Notes under the pieces: model-generated
The model's input: the letters and a program-made list of their open reading frames with translations, nothing else
Told to the model about the DNA's origin: nothing
The model's database searches: none
Made by a program: the position numbers and the translations under genes
DNA from: Micromonospora sp. WMMD1102
Lineage (GTDB): Bacteria > Actinomycetota > Actinomycetes > Mycobacteriales > Micromonosporaceae
Direction: 5' to 3'
Assembly: GCF_029626265.1 (NCBI RefSeq)
Contig: NZ_JARUBN010000001.1
Location: forward strand, 2,914,001 to 2,978,000
DNA length: 64,000 nt
In this document: positions 37,862 through 45,694 of the stretch, in pieces
Layout of the letters: each line of letters begins with the position of its first letter
Numbering within the stretch: the stretch's first letter is position 1

Positions 37862-38128
37862 CTAGGACGCCTGGCGGACGGACATGTCGGCCAGCCAGAC
37901 GTCGGCCAGGTCGCCGAGGGGGACATCAAGGGCATGGCTGAGGCAGACCACCGTGCCGAACGCCGGTGCGGGCAGCCGGCCCGCCTCGATCTTGCGCAGC
38001 GTCTCCGGGGAGATGCCGGCCGCCACGGCCACCTCGACGAGGCTGCGGCCGGCCCGCGCGGCCCGCAGGGCGGTCCCGAGTCGCTGGCCCGCGGCGATCT
38101 GTTCGGCGGTGAGTGGTTGGCGCACCAT
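37862..38128 (-). CDS. XRE-family helix-turn-helix regulator, divergent from methionine aminopeptidase
   Basis: 88 residues from ATG 38128 (VRQPLTAEQIAAGQRLGTAL). Nearly the whole protein is a lambda-repressor-like HTH (ARAGRSLVEVAVAAGISPETLRKIEAGRLP) plus a short C-terminal helix. The open frame extends upstream across the promoter region, but those residues are not protein-like. It shares a 73-bp intergenic space with the aminopeptidase gene, in which the palindrome 38168-38181 overlaps a TATAAA sequence, so it likely controls both genes. Confidence 0.88.
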   Translation of the reverse strand: MVRQPLTAEQIAAGQRLGTALRAARAGRSLVEVAVAAGISPETLRKIEAGRLPAPAFGTVVCLSHALDVPLGDLADVWLADMSVRQAS

Positions 38129-38167
38129 CCCAGCAGGATATCCCCCGGAACGCCGCCGAGCCGACGT

Positions 38168-38181
38168 GGTATAAAAATACC
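38168..38181. promoter_or_regulatory. Palindromic operator GGTAT-AAAA-ATACC over a -10 element
   Basis: Perfect 5-bp arms around AAAA; TATAAA (38170-38175) fits a -10 hexamer for the rightward aminopeptidase gene, whose AGGAGG is at 38191-38196. It is the only AT-rich spot between the two divergent genes, so binding of the adjacent XRE protein here would block the promoter. Confidence 0.65.
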
Positions 38182-38201
38182 GCAGAGCAGAGGAGGCTTT
38201 C

Positions 38202-39020
38202 GTGATCGAGTTCAAGTCCGCCGAGGAGATCGGCCGGATGGCGGTGGCTGGCCGATTCGTCGGCGAGTTGCTCGCCGAGCTGAGCGGCGTGGCCGCGGTC
38301 GGGGTCAACCTGATGGATCTCGAACACCTCGCCCGCCGCCGGATCTCCGAACGCGGCGCCGAGTCCTGCTACTGGGACTACGCTCCCTCGTTCGGCCGGG
38401 GCCCGTTCCGCAACGTGCTGTGCCTGTCGGTGAACGACGCGGTGCTGCACGGCCTGCCGCACGACTACGTCCTGCGCGACGGTGACCTGCTCAGTATCGA
38501 CATGGCGGTCGGCATCGACGGCTGGAACGCCGACTCCGCGCTCTCCGTCGTCGTCGGCACCCCCGACCCGGCCGACCTGAAGCTGATCGAGGCTACCGAG
38601 GTCGCCCTGGAGGCCGCGATCGTCGCCGCCCAGCCAGGCGGCCGGCTCGGTGACATCTCCGGCGCGATAGGCGAGGTCGCCCGCTCCTACGGCTACGGCG
38701 TCAACGGGGAGTTCGGCGGCCACGGCATCGGCCGCACCATGCACGAGGCCCCGCACGTGGCCAACGACGGCCGTGCCCGCCGTGGCTTGCGGCTCGACCC
38801 CGGTCTCACCCTCGCCATCGAGCCCTGGTTCTGCCGATCGACGAACAAGATCAAATACGACAAGGACGGCTGGACGATCCGCTCCGCCGACGGCTCCCGC
38901 ACCGCCCACTCCGAGCACACGGTAGCCATCACCGCGGACGGCCCCCGGGTCCTGACCCGCCGCCCGACCCGCGACACCAGCTCGGTCGACTCCGGCGAGG
39001 AGCCCGCGGCGGCCGCCTGA
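38202..39020 (+). CDS. map: Type I methionine aminopeptidase
   Basis: 272 residues from GTG 38202 with AGGAGG five bases ahead. Removes initiator Met from nascent proteins. Metal ligands are visible: Asp in SIDMAVG and WNADSA, His in GGHGIGRTMHE, Glu in LAIEPWF, Glu in SEHTVAI. The substrate-pocket His is in AVLHGLP. Standard MAP-1 length without the N-terminal zinc/SH3 extension. It pairs with a divergent XRE gene, an arrangement seen for accessory MAP paralogues in actinomycetes; it may be an extra copy beside the ribosomal-operon one. Confidence 0.95.
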   Translation: MIEFKSAEEIGRMAVAGRFVGELLAELSGVAAVGVNLMDLEHLARRRISERGAESCYWDYAPSFGRGPFRNVLCLSVNDAVLHGLPHDYVLRDGDLLSIDMAVGIDGWNADSALSVVVGTPDPADLKLIEATEVALEAAIVAAQPGGRLGDISGAIGEVARSYGYGVNGEFGGHGIGRTMHEAPHVANDGRARRGLRLDPGLTLAIEPWFCRSTNKIKYDKDGWTIRSADGSRTAHSEHTVAITADGPRVLTRRPTRDTSSVDSGEEPAAAA

Positions 39021-39569
39021 CCCGTAGCCGCCCGGGTAGTTACGGCTGCGACCGCACAGCGCCGATCTCGACCTACGCGCGGCGACTCGGCCCCTCGACC
39101 CGGCGGCGGTCATTCTTGGTGGCGTTGCGTGAGGGCTGGTGATCGCACGATCCCTTGACGTGCGGATCCGAGAAGCGGGTGCCGTCGGATGGTCAGGTGC
39201 TGCTCGACTGTGCCGCCACCGGTACGTCCTCACTGGTCGGGCTCGCCCTCCGCAGATGCCTCGAACCCCTCGAATGCCCGTGCCCGCTGTCGCGGCCGCG
39301 TGGCAATGGTTCCAGCGAACCAAGCGTGGTACTCATCGGCGGGGTCCAGCATGGAACCCAGCGTCGTCGACCAGTCGTCGCTTTCACGTACCGCAGCGTT
39401 GGCCATGTCAACGCCGGCTGAACTTTTCAGGCGGAGCCGACAGCCCAGCGGCGACGAGGCGTTGGCGCAGGCGCCGGGGGCATCTGATCTGTGTCTCCGA
39501 TCAATGTTGAGCCAGGGTGGGCACGGCGACCACCGCCCCTTGCGCCGGTCCGGGGGGATGCTGGCCGGC
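39021..39569. other. Mostly non-coding stretch between map and the NYN gene
   Basis: Apart from one weak minus-strand frame at 39230-39406, no gene-like frame, hairpin or repeat stood out. Base composition is visibly less GC-rich than in neighbouring genes, consistent with decayed or foreign DNA. Confidence 0.4.
39230..39406 (-). CDS. Hypothetical 58-residue protein
   Basis: From ATG 39406 the frame encodes a fairly balanced composition (MANAAVRESDDWSTT, MLDPADEYHAWFAG, then an Arg-rich and a Glu-rich end), unlike typical shadow frames here. No ribosome-binding site is obvious and no family is recognised. It is co-directional with and downstream of the NYN-domain gene. Low confidence. Confidence 0.25.
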   Translation of the reverse strand: MANAAVRESDDWSTTLGSMLDPADEYHAWFAGTIATRPRQRARAFEGFEASAEGEPDQ

Positions 39570-40133
39570 CTACAAGAAGCGTTCAGGGTCGAAGGTTTCG
39601 AGATCGATGATGCGAACCCGAGGAAGGGCGTTGGTGAAGCAGCCCGCGTCCTCCTCGATGTCGAATACCTGCAGGCCCGGCAGGTCGGCGAAGCCGGCGT
39701 TGAGGAACTCCTTGAATCCGACGATCGCGACCTGATGATCACCTTGCAGGAGCTCGCTGACCTGTGGCAGGAAGTCGCCGTCGTGGCTGGCGAGCATCAC
39801 ATTGCCCGAGCGCCGGGCGATAGCCTCCAACGTCCGCTGGATGCCGATGTCCACCACCTTCTGATCCGACGATCCAGCGAGCGGGATGGGCCGGTACTCC
39901 ATACTCAGGAGCGCCCGGACGAAGGGCATCGGCAGGTTGCCACCCGAGGCGTTGAGGAAGAACAGGCCCTTCACCGGCCGCTGCCACGTGTCCCGCGCGA
40001 ATTCCCGCAGACGCTCCCACCGGGGTCGCTCCGCTGGCGCCGGCCGGCGCTCCAGAACACTGTTGCCGAGAGTGGCATCGATGTTCTCCCCGTCCACGAT
40101 GAGGTACGTGACGGGTTCCGATGTACCGGGCAT
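39570..40133 (-). CDS. NYN-domain (PIN-like) nuclease
   Basis: 187 residues from ATG 40133, with GAGAGG upstream. The NYN fold shows the first acidic motif TYLIVDGENIDATLG, a central DQKVVDIGIQRTLEAIA, and the third motif NVMLASHDGDFLPQVSELL, with the Asp residues expected to bind metal. The end reads FDIEEDAGCFTNALPRVRIIDLETFDP. Such proteins are RNA endonucleases similar to LabA/YacP; the target is unknown. Confidence 0.88.
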   Translation of the reverse strand: MPGTSEPVTYLIVDGENIDATLGNSVLERRPAPAERPRWERLREFARDTWQRPVKGLFFLNASGGNLPMPFVRALLSMEYRPIPLAGSSDQKVVDIGIQRTLEAIARRSGNVMLASHDGDFLPQVSELLQGDHQVAIVGFKEFLNAGFADLPGLQVFDIEEDAGCFTNALPRVRIIDLETFDPERFL

Positions 40134-40721
40134 GGGCGTACCTCTCGAGTCGAGCAGCGAGCGCGGACCGATCGAGCCCGAGCGTTTGACGTCCCGGAGG
40201 AAGCCGTGCTCATGGTCAAGCGTATTGCCTACCAGCTCTTGCCGGCAGACAGCATGCAACTCTCATAGCCGAAGAACGGCGCGGCAACGAGCTGCCGGCC
40301 GGCCACGGAGCGTGGCGACATGCGGCCGGCGCGTAGCGCCCGCTTAGCCGCAAGGCGGATCCACGTCCGCGCTCGCATTCACTCAGGAGGTATTGAGCCT
40401 GTACCGTGTCGGCGTTGCCTGCCAGCCTCGTCAGCAGGCTGGTTGGACAGCGCGGCACGAGGAACGACCGGAGCGTGAGGGGTGCTGTGGCGCACGTAGG
40501 CGTCGCGCAGTGGCTGACCATCGATGCCGTGCTCGACAACATCCACGCCGTTGAGAATGTCGACGGGAACCAGTCCGTGGCCGCCCAGGCGTTCCGGCTT
40601 CGCCAACTGGGGTGGGACGCCAACGCGAGCCATCCGGAGCGTGGTCGGGGTCCGCTGGGCTGGCCGCCCCGGGACGCCCATCCTCCAGGTACGTACGAGG
40701 GACGGAAACCCGAGACCGGGT

Positions 40722-40741
40722 GGCGAGTCGAGCGACTCACC
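40722..40741. promoter_or_regulatory. TetR-type operator O1 (GGCGAGT-N6-ACTCACC)
   Basis: Seven-bp arms with one mismatch to the second site at 40767-40786, identical 6-bp spacing, centres 45 bp apart. Lies on the far side of the control region, as would be expected if it regulated a leftward gene. Confidence 0.6.
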
Positions 40742-40766
40742 ACGTCGAAGCTACGCCCTCTCGAGT

Positions 40767-40786
40767 GGTGAGTCAACCCACTCACC
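40767..40786. promoter_or_regulatory. TetR-type operator O2 (GGTGAGT-N6-ACTCACC)
   Basis: Perfect 7-bp arms with spacer caaccc. It directly precedes TATGAT (40791-40796), so a bound repressor would cover the -35 region of the TetR gene's own promoter: autoregulation. Confidence 0.7.
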
Positions 40787-40790
40787 TCGC

Positions 40791-40796
40791 TATGAT
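40791..40796 (+). promoter_or_regulatory. -10 element TATGAT of the TetR gene, leaderless
   Basis: TATGAT ends six bases before ATG 40803, so transcription should start at or next to the A of the start codon, giving a leaderless mRNA; in agreement, there is no ribosome-binding site. Confidence 0.6.
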
Positions 40797-40802
40797 GGGC
40801 GC

Positions 40803-41483
40803 ATGACCCCAGCGCCGTCGGCCTATCACCAGCGCGTGGCGGCGGAGAAGCGCGCGCTCATCGTGCAGGCCGCTACCGAGCTTTTCCTCGAGTTGGGCTA
40901 CGACCGGGCATCACTGGCGCGTGTTGCCGACCGTGCTGGCGTGTCGAAAGCAACGCTGTTCAAGCAGTTTCCGACGAAGGCGGCATTGTTCGATGCCATC
41001 GTCATCGACTCGTGGACCGAGAACGACGTCACCGACGTGCCGCCCGCCGGTGACCTGACGGCCGGCCTGACGATTCTGGGACGGCGCTACGCGACGCTGT
41101 TGAGCCAGCCGGAGATGACTGACCTGTTCCGCATCGTCATCGCCGAACTGCCACGCTTTCCCGAACTGGCCAGGGCACACTTCGCACAGGGCAAACTGCC
41201 GTACTTCGAGTCCGTCCGGATCTATCTCCTGGCCGAGCGCGACGCGGGAGCCGCAGACATCGCTGACCCGGAGATGGCCGCTACGCAGTTCCTTGGGATG
41301 ATCTCCAACTACCTGTTCTGGCCGAGTCTTCTGCTCCCGGACTGGACGGTGACCCCTGCCCGCACGACCGCGGTTGTGGACGAAGCCGTCCGAACCATGG
41401 TTTCGCGGTACGGCATCGATGTTCACCACCGGGACAGCGAGGTCGTTACCGCACCTGCCGCAGAAGACCCGCAGGGCCGCTGA
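40803..41483 (+). CDS. TetR-family transcriptional regulator
   Basis: 226 residues. The N-terminal HTH is canonical (IVQAATELFLELGYDRASLARV and ADRAGVSKATLFKQFPTKAALFDAI). The C-terminal domain resembles TetR_C regulators of AcrR type (TLLSQPEMTDLFRIVIAELPRFPELARAHF). Two similar palindromes lie immediately upstream. No intact divergent target gene remains, so the regulon is unknown. Confidence 0.92.
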   Translation: MTPAPSAYHQRVAAEKRALIVQAATELFLELGYDRASLARVADRAGVSKATLFKQFPTKAALFDAIVIDSWTENDVTDVPPAGDLTAGLTILGRRYATLLSQPEMTDLFRIVIAELPRFPELARAHFAQGKLPYFESVRIYLLAERDAGAADIADPEMAATQFLGMISNYLFWPSLLLPDWTVTPARTTAVVDEAVRTMVSRYGIDVHHRDSEVVTAPAAEDPQGR

Positions 41484-41662
41484 GCACACCTCGGCCGGCT
41501 GCGTCTCCGCCCAGGCCAGGTGTCCGGCCCGCAGCGAACCGATCAGGAGGAGACGCGGCCGAACCCATCTGCCGCAACCCGCGTACCGCCCCTGCTGCCT
41601 TCTTCTGGTGGCCGGCATAATTGGGAGGCGGTAGTGATCTTCACTGGGCCATACTGGCGCCC

Positions 41663-42127
41663 ATGAAGCTTGCTGAGGCTCTTGCGCTGCGCGTAGATGC
41701 GGCGCGTCGCGCCGAACAACTCCGTGCCCGCATCGTCGCCAGCGCTCGATATCAGGAGGGTGAGACGCCCGCTGAGGACGCTGTGGCCCTCCTGGCGGAG
41801 GTCGGCGAGGTGCTCGGTGAGCTGGAGGCGCTGATCCGACGAATCAACAGGACCAACGCTGCCACCGAAGTTGACCATGGCACACTCACCGACGCTCTGG
41901 CCCGCCGCGACGTCCTTCGCATGCGGCACGGCATGGTCACCTCTGCCGCCGATGCCGCCGTCGGGGAGGGTCAGCGCGGGTTTCGACAGTTGAGGTCGGA
42001 GCTGAAGATGATTCCGGCGCTACCGGTGGCGCAACTGCGCAGCCAGGCCGACGACCTTGCCCGGCAACTCCGTGAGGTCGACACGTTGATTCAGCGGACG
42101 AACTGGGAGGTCGAACTGCTGGACTGA
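41663..42127 (+). CDS. DIP1984-family (septicolysin-like) protein
   Basis: 154 residues from ATG 41663. Long helical protein: MKLAEALALRVDAARRAEQLRARI, LIRRINRTNAATEVDHGTLTDALARRDVLRMRH and a terminal LIQRTNWEVELLD are the signatures of the DIP1984 family. Despite the historical septicolysin name, the function is not known. No linked partner gene. Confidence 0.85.
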   Translation: MKLAEALALRVDAARRAEQLRARIVASARYQEGETPAEDAVALLAEVGEVLGELEALIRRINRTNAATEVDHGTLTDALARRDVLRMRHGMVTSAADAAVGEGQRGFRQLRSELKMIPALPVAQLRSQADDLARQLREVDTLIQRTNWEVELLD

Positions 42128-42421
42128 CAGGTTGCGGAGCAGGTAGCCGACGTGGAGGCGTGCACGGACCCGAGAGCCGGCGGGTATTCCGGCTCACTCC
42201 TGGCGCGCCGAGGGCAGGCGCAGGGGTTCGACTCCCCGGCACACATCGCAGGCCCAGCACAGTACACACGTGACGGCGCACAGGGCACGGCACACTACCG
42301 GGTGCAGATCCACGACGGTGAGGGTGGGACAGGGGACTTCCGCAACCCGTACTGATACGGCTCTCGCTACAACGCTCGATGCCCGCACCGGTCTGGCCGG
42401 ATCAGCGCGCCGAAGGCATGA
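42128..42421. other. Gap with tRNA T-arm-like hairpin
   Basis: No gene supported. ggggttcgactcccc at 42223-42237 is the shape of a tRNA T-arm, but the rest of a cloverleaf could not be assembled around it; see findings. Confidence 0.35.
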
Positions 42422-42955
42422 CTAATCGTACGCGTCGCCGTAGTCGCGACCCGGAAGGTTGCTCTGGACGCCGTCGGTGTCCAGCAGCCGTTGCAGTAGC
42501 TCTGTGATGTCGCGCGCTACGACCGGCATGTCGCCAACGAGGCCGTAGGTGTCCCAGCCTGTCGCATAACAGCGACCGGATCGGTCAGGGTGGAGATCCA
42601 CCACGATGTGCGGCTCGGTGCTGGCGCCGGTGCCGCCGTCGGCGATGACATGGCAACCGGTGGTCACATCCGTCGGGTCGTCGATGGCGATCTCGTCAGC
42701 CAACTCGTGACTGAGGAGCCTCGGGCTCGCCGCCACCAGCTTACGGGGACCACTGACCCGCCAGGCGAACGGACTTCCCTCGAACAGAATCGCCCCACCG
42801 CAACGCTCGTACAGCAGCCGCAGGTCATCCGGTACGGGCAGTCCCACCGGCACGAGCGGCGGACCGGCAGGTGGTAGTAGTCGACACTGTCGACGTTGAC
42901 CGATCTCGTCGAGAACCTTCGCCAGCGGGTCCCCGGTCCCCTCTACGAGCGTCAC
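42422..42955 (-). CDS. SMI1/KNR4 (SUKH)-like protein
   Basis: 177 residues from GTG 42955. Features of the SUKH superfamily: an N-terminal amphipathic helix, VPDDLRLLYERCGGAILFEG, and later GTGASTEPHIVVDLHPDRSGRCYATGWDTYG. SUKH proteins are often immunity proteins against contact-dependent toxins, or general interaction modules. No toxin gene is adjacent. The longer open frame to 43540 overlaps the MarR gene and is not used. Confidence 0.65.
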   Translation of the reverse strand: MTLVEGTGDPLAKVLDEIGQRRQCRLLPPAGPPLVPVGLPVPDDLRLLYERCGGAILFEGSPFAWRVSGPRKLVAASPRLLSHELADEIAIDDPTDVTTGCHVIADGGTGASTEPHIVVDLHPDRSGRCYATGWDTYGLVGDMPVVARDITELLQRLLDTDGVQSNLPGRDYGDAYD

Positions 42956-43047
42956 GATCGCCAACCTACCGACCACCGGAACTCTGCGCCTCGCCGGCGG
43001 AGTACTCCAGCGTGAGCGGTGGACGGGAGTCAATGCCGTCCGAGAAC

Positions 43048-43497
43048 CTATTCGGTCTCGGCAGCCAGGGCCAGGAGGTTCAGGCGTACCCGGTTGAGCG
43101 CCGCTATCAAGGCTGTCTGCTGGTTCTCGTCCATCCCTGCGGTGGCCGTCTCGGCCAGCCGACGCCAGGTCGCCTCGATGGCCGGGATGGTCGAACGACC
43201 TTTGTCGGTCAGTTTGACGAGGGTGGCCCGCCGGTCTCCGGGCACCGGCTCCCGGACGAACCAGCCACCCCGGTCTAGGCGACTGAGGCTGCGGGTCACG
43301 GTCGGCTGCTCTACGCCCAGTTGTGCGGCGATCTCCGTGATGAGCATGCCGTCCGGCTTTGCACCGAGAGTCCAGAGAAGGACGTCCTGACCGGGATGCA
43401 GGTCCAGGGCGCCGAGTAGGTCGGCCTGTGCGGTCCGATAGAGCTTGGCCACCTTGACCAGCGCCTTGTTGGTGGCCAGGACTTCCTCGAGTTCCAC
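43048..43497 (-). CDS. MarR-family transcriptional regulator
   Basis: 149 residues. Winged-helix features: HPGQDVLLWTLGAKPDGMLITEIAAQLGVEQPTVTRSLSRLDRGGWFVREP split across helix-turn-helix and wing, followed by DRRATLVKLTDKG. It is divergent from an SDR gene with 77 bp between the starts; the palindrome 43546-43558 lies in that space. The most likely role is ligand-responsive repression of the SDR gene and itself. Confidence 0.93.
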   Translation of the reverse strand: MELEEVLATNKALVKVAKLYRTAQADLLGALDLHPGQDVLLWTLGAKPDGMLITEIAAQLGVEQPTVTRSLSRLDRGGWFVREPVPGDRRATLVKLTDKGRSTIPAIEATWRRLAETATAGMDENQQTALIAALNRVRLNLLALAAETE

Positions 43498-43513
43498 GAC
43501 GGCAGTCTACGAG

Positions 43514-43558
43514 TTGACACGATGGGCAACGCCATTGCATAGTCGGCTAACATATAGC
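43514..43558 (+). promoter_or_regulatory. SDR promoter with overlapping MarR-type palindrome
   Basis: TTGACA (43514-43519), an 18-bp spacer and CATAGT (43538-43543) make a plausible sigma-70 promoter. Immediately downstream GCTA-ACATA-TAGC (43546-43558) forms a palindrome over the expected transcription start; ggctaa also recurs at 43560-43565. AGGAG at about 43565 precedes ATG 43575. Confidence 0.5.
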
Positions 43559-43574
43559 TGGCTAAGGAGTTGGC

Positions 43575-44333
43575 ATGGATACCGGTATCACCGACAGGAC
43601 TGCTCTGGTGACGGGTGGATCCGGAGCGATCGGACGAGCCACGGCGTTGCGACTCGCCGCCGAAGGCGCCCGGGTGGGCGTGACCTGGCACGACAACAGG
43701 GACGGCGCGACGGAGGTCGTCGATGACATAACCAAGGCGGGCGGCACCGCGCACGCCGTGCGGCTGGACCACCTGCGCACCGAAGCTGCGAACGACGTCC
43801 TGGCCGAGGTCGGCGAGCACCTCGGACCGGTCACGATCCTGGTCGCCAACGCCGTGCGGTGGCCGTCCTTCGACGACGACGAGATCCAGGGCCTGACCAC
43901 GTCCCTGGACGCCAACACCATCGGCCCGGTGGCGTTGATCCATGCCGCCCTGCCATTGATGCGGGCCGCCGGCTGGGGACGGATCGTCGTCGTCTCCACG
44001 GACATCGTCGAACAGCCCATGGCCGGGCCGCTCGCCTACGCCACCGCCAAGGGAGCGATCGAGACCGCCGCTCGGGTACTCGCCGTCCGGGAGGCCCGGC
44101 ACGGCATCCTGACAAACGTCGTCCGTCCCGGCTTCACCCTCACCGACAAGGCCCTGAACGCGCCATTTCTCGGACCGGAGGCGGTCGCCGCCGAGTCGGC
44201 CAAGACTCCCACCGGGCGGATCTGCACGCCCGACGACGTGGCACAGGCCGTCACGTTCCTGGCGTCGGCGGCCAACGGCCACGTCAACGGGCAGGCACTG
44301 TCCGTGGCCGGTGGCCGCGAACTGGTCCGCTGA
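43575..44333 (+). CDS. Short-chain dehydrogenase/reductase (FabG-like SDR)
   Basis: 252 residues. Cofactor motif TGGSGAIGRATA, then a catalytic Ser in VVVSTDI, YATAKGAIE carrying Tyr and Lys of the YxxxK pair, and the C-terminal VNGQALSVAGGREL. NNAG is replaced by ANAV. NAD(P)-dependent oxidoreductase of unknown substrate, probably controlled by the divergent MarR protein. Confidence 0.93.
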   Translation: MDTGITDRTALVTGGSGAIGRATALRLAAEGARVGVTWHDNRDGATEVVDDITKAGGTAHAVRLDHLRTEAANDVLAEVGEHLGPVTILVANAVRWPSFDDDEIQGLTTSLDANTIGPVALIHAALPLMRAAGWGRIVVVSTDIVEQPMAGPLAYATAKGAIETAARVLAVREARHGILTNVVRPGFTLTDKALNAPFLGPEAVAAESAKTPTGRICTPDDVAQAVTFLASAANGHVNGQALSVAGGRELVR

Positions 44334-44451
44334 CGGAGACGAGGAGGTCGAGGAGGTAGGAGCGCGGGGCGCACCGGGCGGTGACGTAGACCAGGCCCCA
44401 GGTCTGCACATCGGTTCCGTGCCGGTGCGACCCCGCTGTACTCCTGGTGGG

Positions 44452-45438
44452 CTATGCGGTCGGCTCGACCGGCAACCGGCGGATCTTGAAGGGCAGGTTC
44501 GGCTGCTGACCGGTCTGTAGGCGGAGGATCTGTCCCTCGGCGACCCACAACCAGTCGCCGACCCGGACGACCGAAGGCGGCTGGTCGACGGTGGCGTAGT
44601 CGGTGACCGCACCGGTACGGACGTCGATCACGGTGACCGGGCCCGCGTTCTCGGTGACCACCAGCCGGTTGGTGTCGAGCATGCGGATGCCGTCAGGGTT
44701 CTGCAACGGGCGCGACACCGGCACCACCACGGCCGGCCTGGCGGAACCGTCTGCGGCGATGTCGACCCGGACCAGCCGGCCGCCGCTGTAGTTGGTGGTG
44801 TAGAGGCTGGACCTGCCGTCGTACGCGATGCCGTTGATCTGTAGTCCGCCCGTCGGCTGGCTGAAGGCCGGGTCGGCCGACCAGACGCTCAGCGTGCCAC
44901 CGACGGCGGAGTACGGGCTGGGTGTGGTCAGCTTCAGGATCCGGCCGGGCAACGCGGGCGACTGGGTGGGGTCGACCGTGTCGGTGATGAACACGTCACC
45001 GCCCACCAGCGCGATGTCGGCGCAGACGCCCCGGTCGGGCACGGTGTAGGTGGCGACGATCGACTTGGTGGTCAGGCTGAACGCCCGCAGCACCGTCGGC
45101 GTCTGGAAGCTCAGGTCGATGCCGCAGGTCCACAGTACGTCGCGGGCGCGGTCGGCCAGGATGCCCGCGGTGCCGAGGTTGACCCCGGCCGGAACGAACT
45201 CCTCTGCGGTCCAGACACCCTGCCGGAACCGCACGACGGCGCCGGTGACGATGCTGGCGGCGTAGACGTCCCAGCCGGCGGCGGTGACGCTCTCCGGATG
45301 GAAGTTGTCTCCGGGGACGATGAGCGTGGCGGGCGGAGTTCCCGGCGGGGTGGGTGCCGCGGACACCGGCGGGGCCACCGCCACCGTCGCGAGACCCAGG
45401 CTGAGCACGGCGAGAGCCGCGCCCACGCGCTTGTTCAT
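44452..45438 (-). CDS. Secreted SMP-30/NHL-like beta-propeller protein
   Basis: 328 residues with a signal peptide (MNKRVGAALAVLSLGLATVAVAPPVSA). The mature part shows repeated propeller-blade strings such as GGLQINGIAYDGRSSLYTTNYSGGRLVRVD and NPDGIRMLDTNRLVVTENAG, as in SMP-30/gluconolactonase-like proteins. Catalytic metal ligands could not be verified, so a binding or lactonase role is uncertain. A GGAG is upstream of ATG 45438. Confidence 0.75.
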   Translation of the reverse strand: MNKRVGAALAVLSLGLATVAVAPPVSAAPTPPGTPPATLIVPGDNFHPESVTAAGWDVYAASIVTGAVVRFRQGVWTAEEFVPAGVNLGTAGILADRARDVLWTCGIDLSFQTPTVLRAFSLTTKSIVATYTVPDRGVCADIALVGGDVFITDTVDPTQSPALPGRILKLTTPSPYSAVGGTLSVWSADPAFSQPTGGLQINGIAYDGRSSLYTTNYSGGRLVRVDIAADGSARPAVVVPVSRPLQNPDGIRMLDTNRLVVTENAGPVTVIDVRTGAVTDYATVDQPPSVVRVGDWLWVAEGQILRLQTGQQPNLPFKIRRLPVEPTA

Positions 45439-45694
45439 GCAGGCTCCTTGCGTTCGACCGCACGGGAGCGACAGCAGGCGTCACGGCACGCGGCCACGCC
45501 ACGCCACGACTCGTCCGACCAGACGCCCCCGTGCATCTGCGGAAGAGAATCCCGTCCAACAAAGCCGATCATTGTCTGCGGGGCAAGTCCCGCCGCGTCC
45601 CGGCTCGGGCGAGGGACCTTGCACACGCCGAATCGTGCGGCTCCGGACCTGGTCGGCGGCACTGCATTGTTTGGCGGCACTACATGATGAAGTC

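Larger units (their letters stand above)
40134..40802. other. Long gap between NYN and TetR genes
   Basis: 669 bp. Open frames exist on both strands (for example plus 40406-40771 and minus 40379-40681) but none has recognisable protein features. The right end holds the two TetR-type operators and a -10 element. Given the operators, a divergent target gene may once have occupied 40380-40700 and decayed. Confidence 0.45.

Noticed and set aside
40379..40771. Short open frames on both strands before the TetR gene
   Set aside because: No ribosome-binding site, no recognisable motif, and the two strands are equally open.
42150..42260. Possible tRNA gene
   Set aside because: Only a T-arm-like hairpin is convincing; acceptor, D and anticodon stems could not be paired.
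42422..43540. 372-codon minus-strand frame covering the SUKH-like gene and the MarR gene
   Set aside because: Overlaps MarR in another frame; protein-like sequence begins only at 42955.
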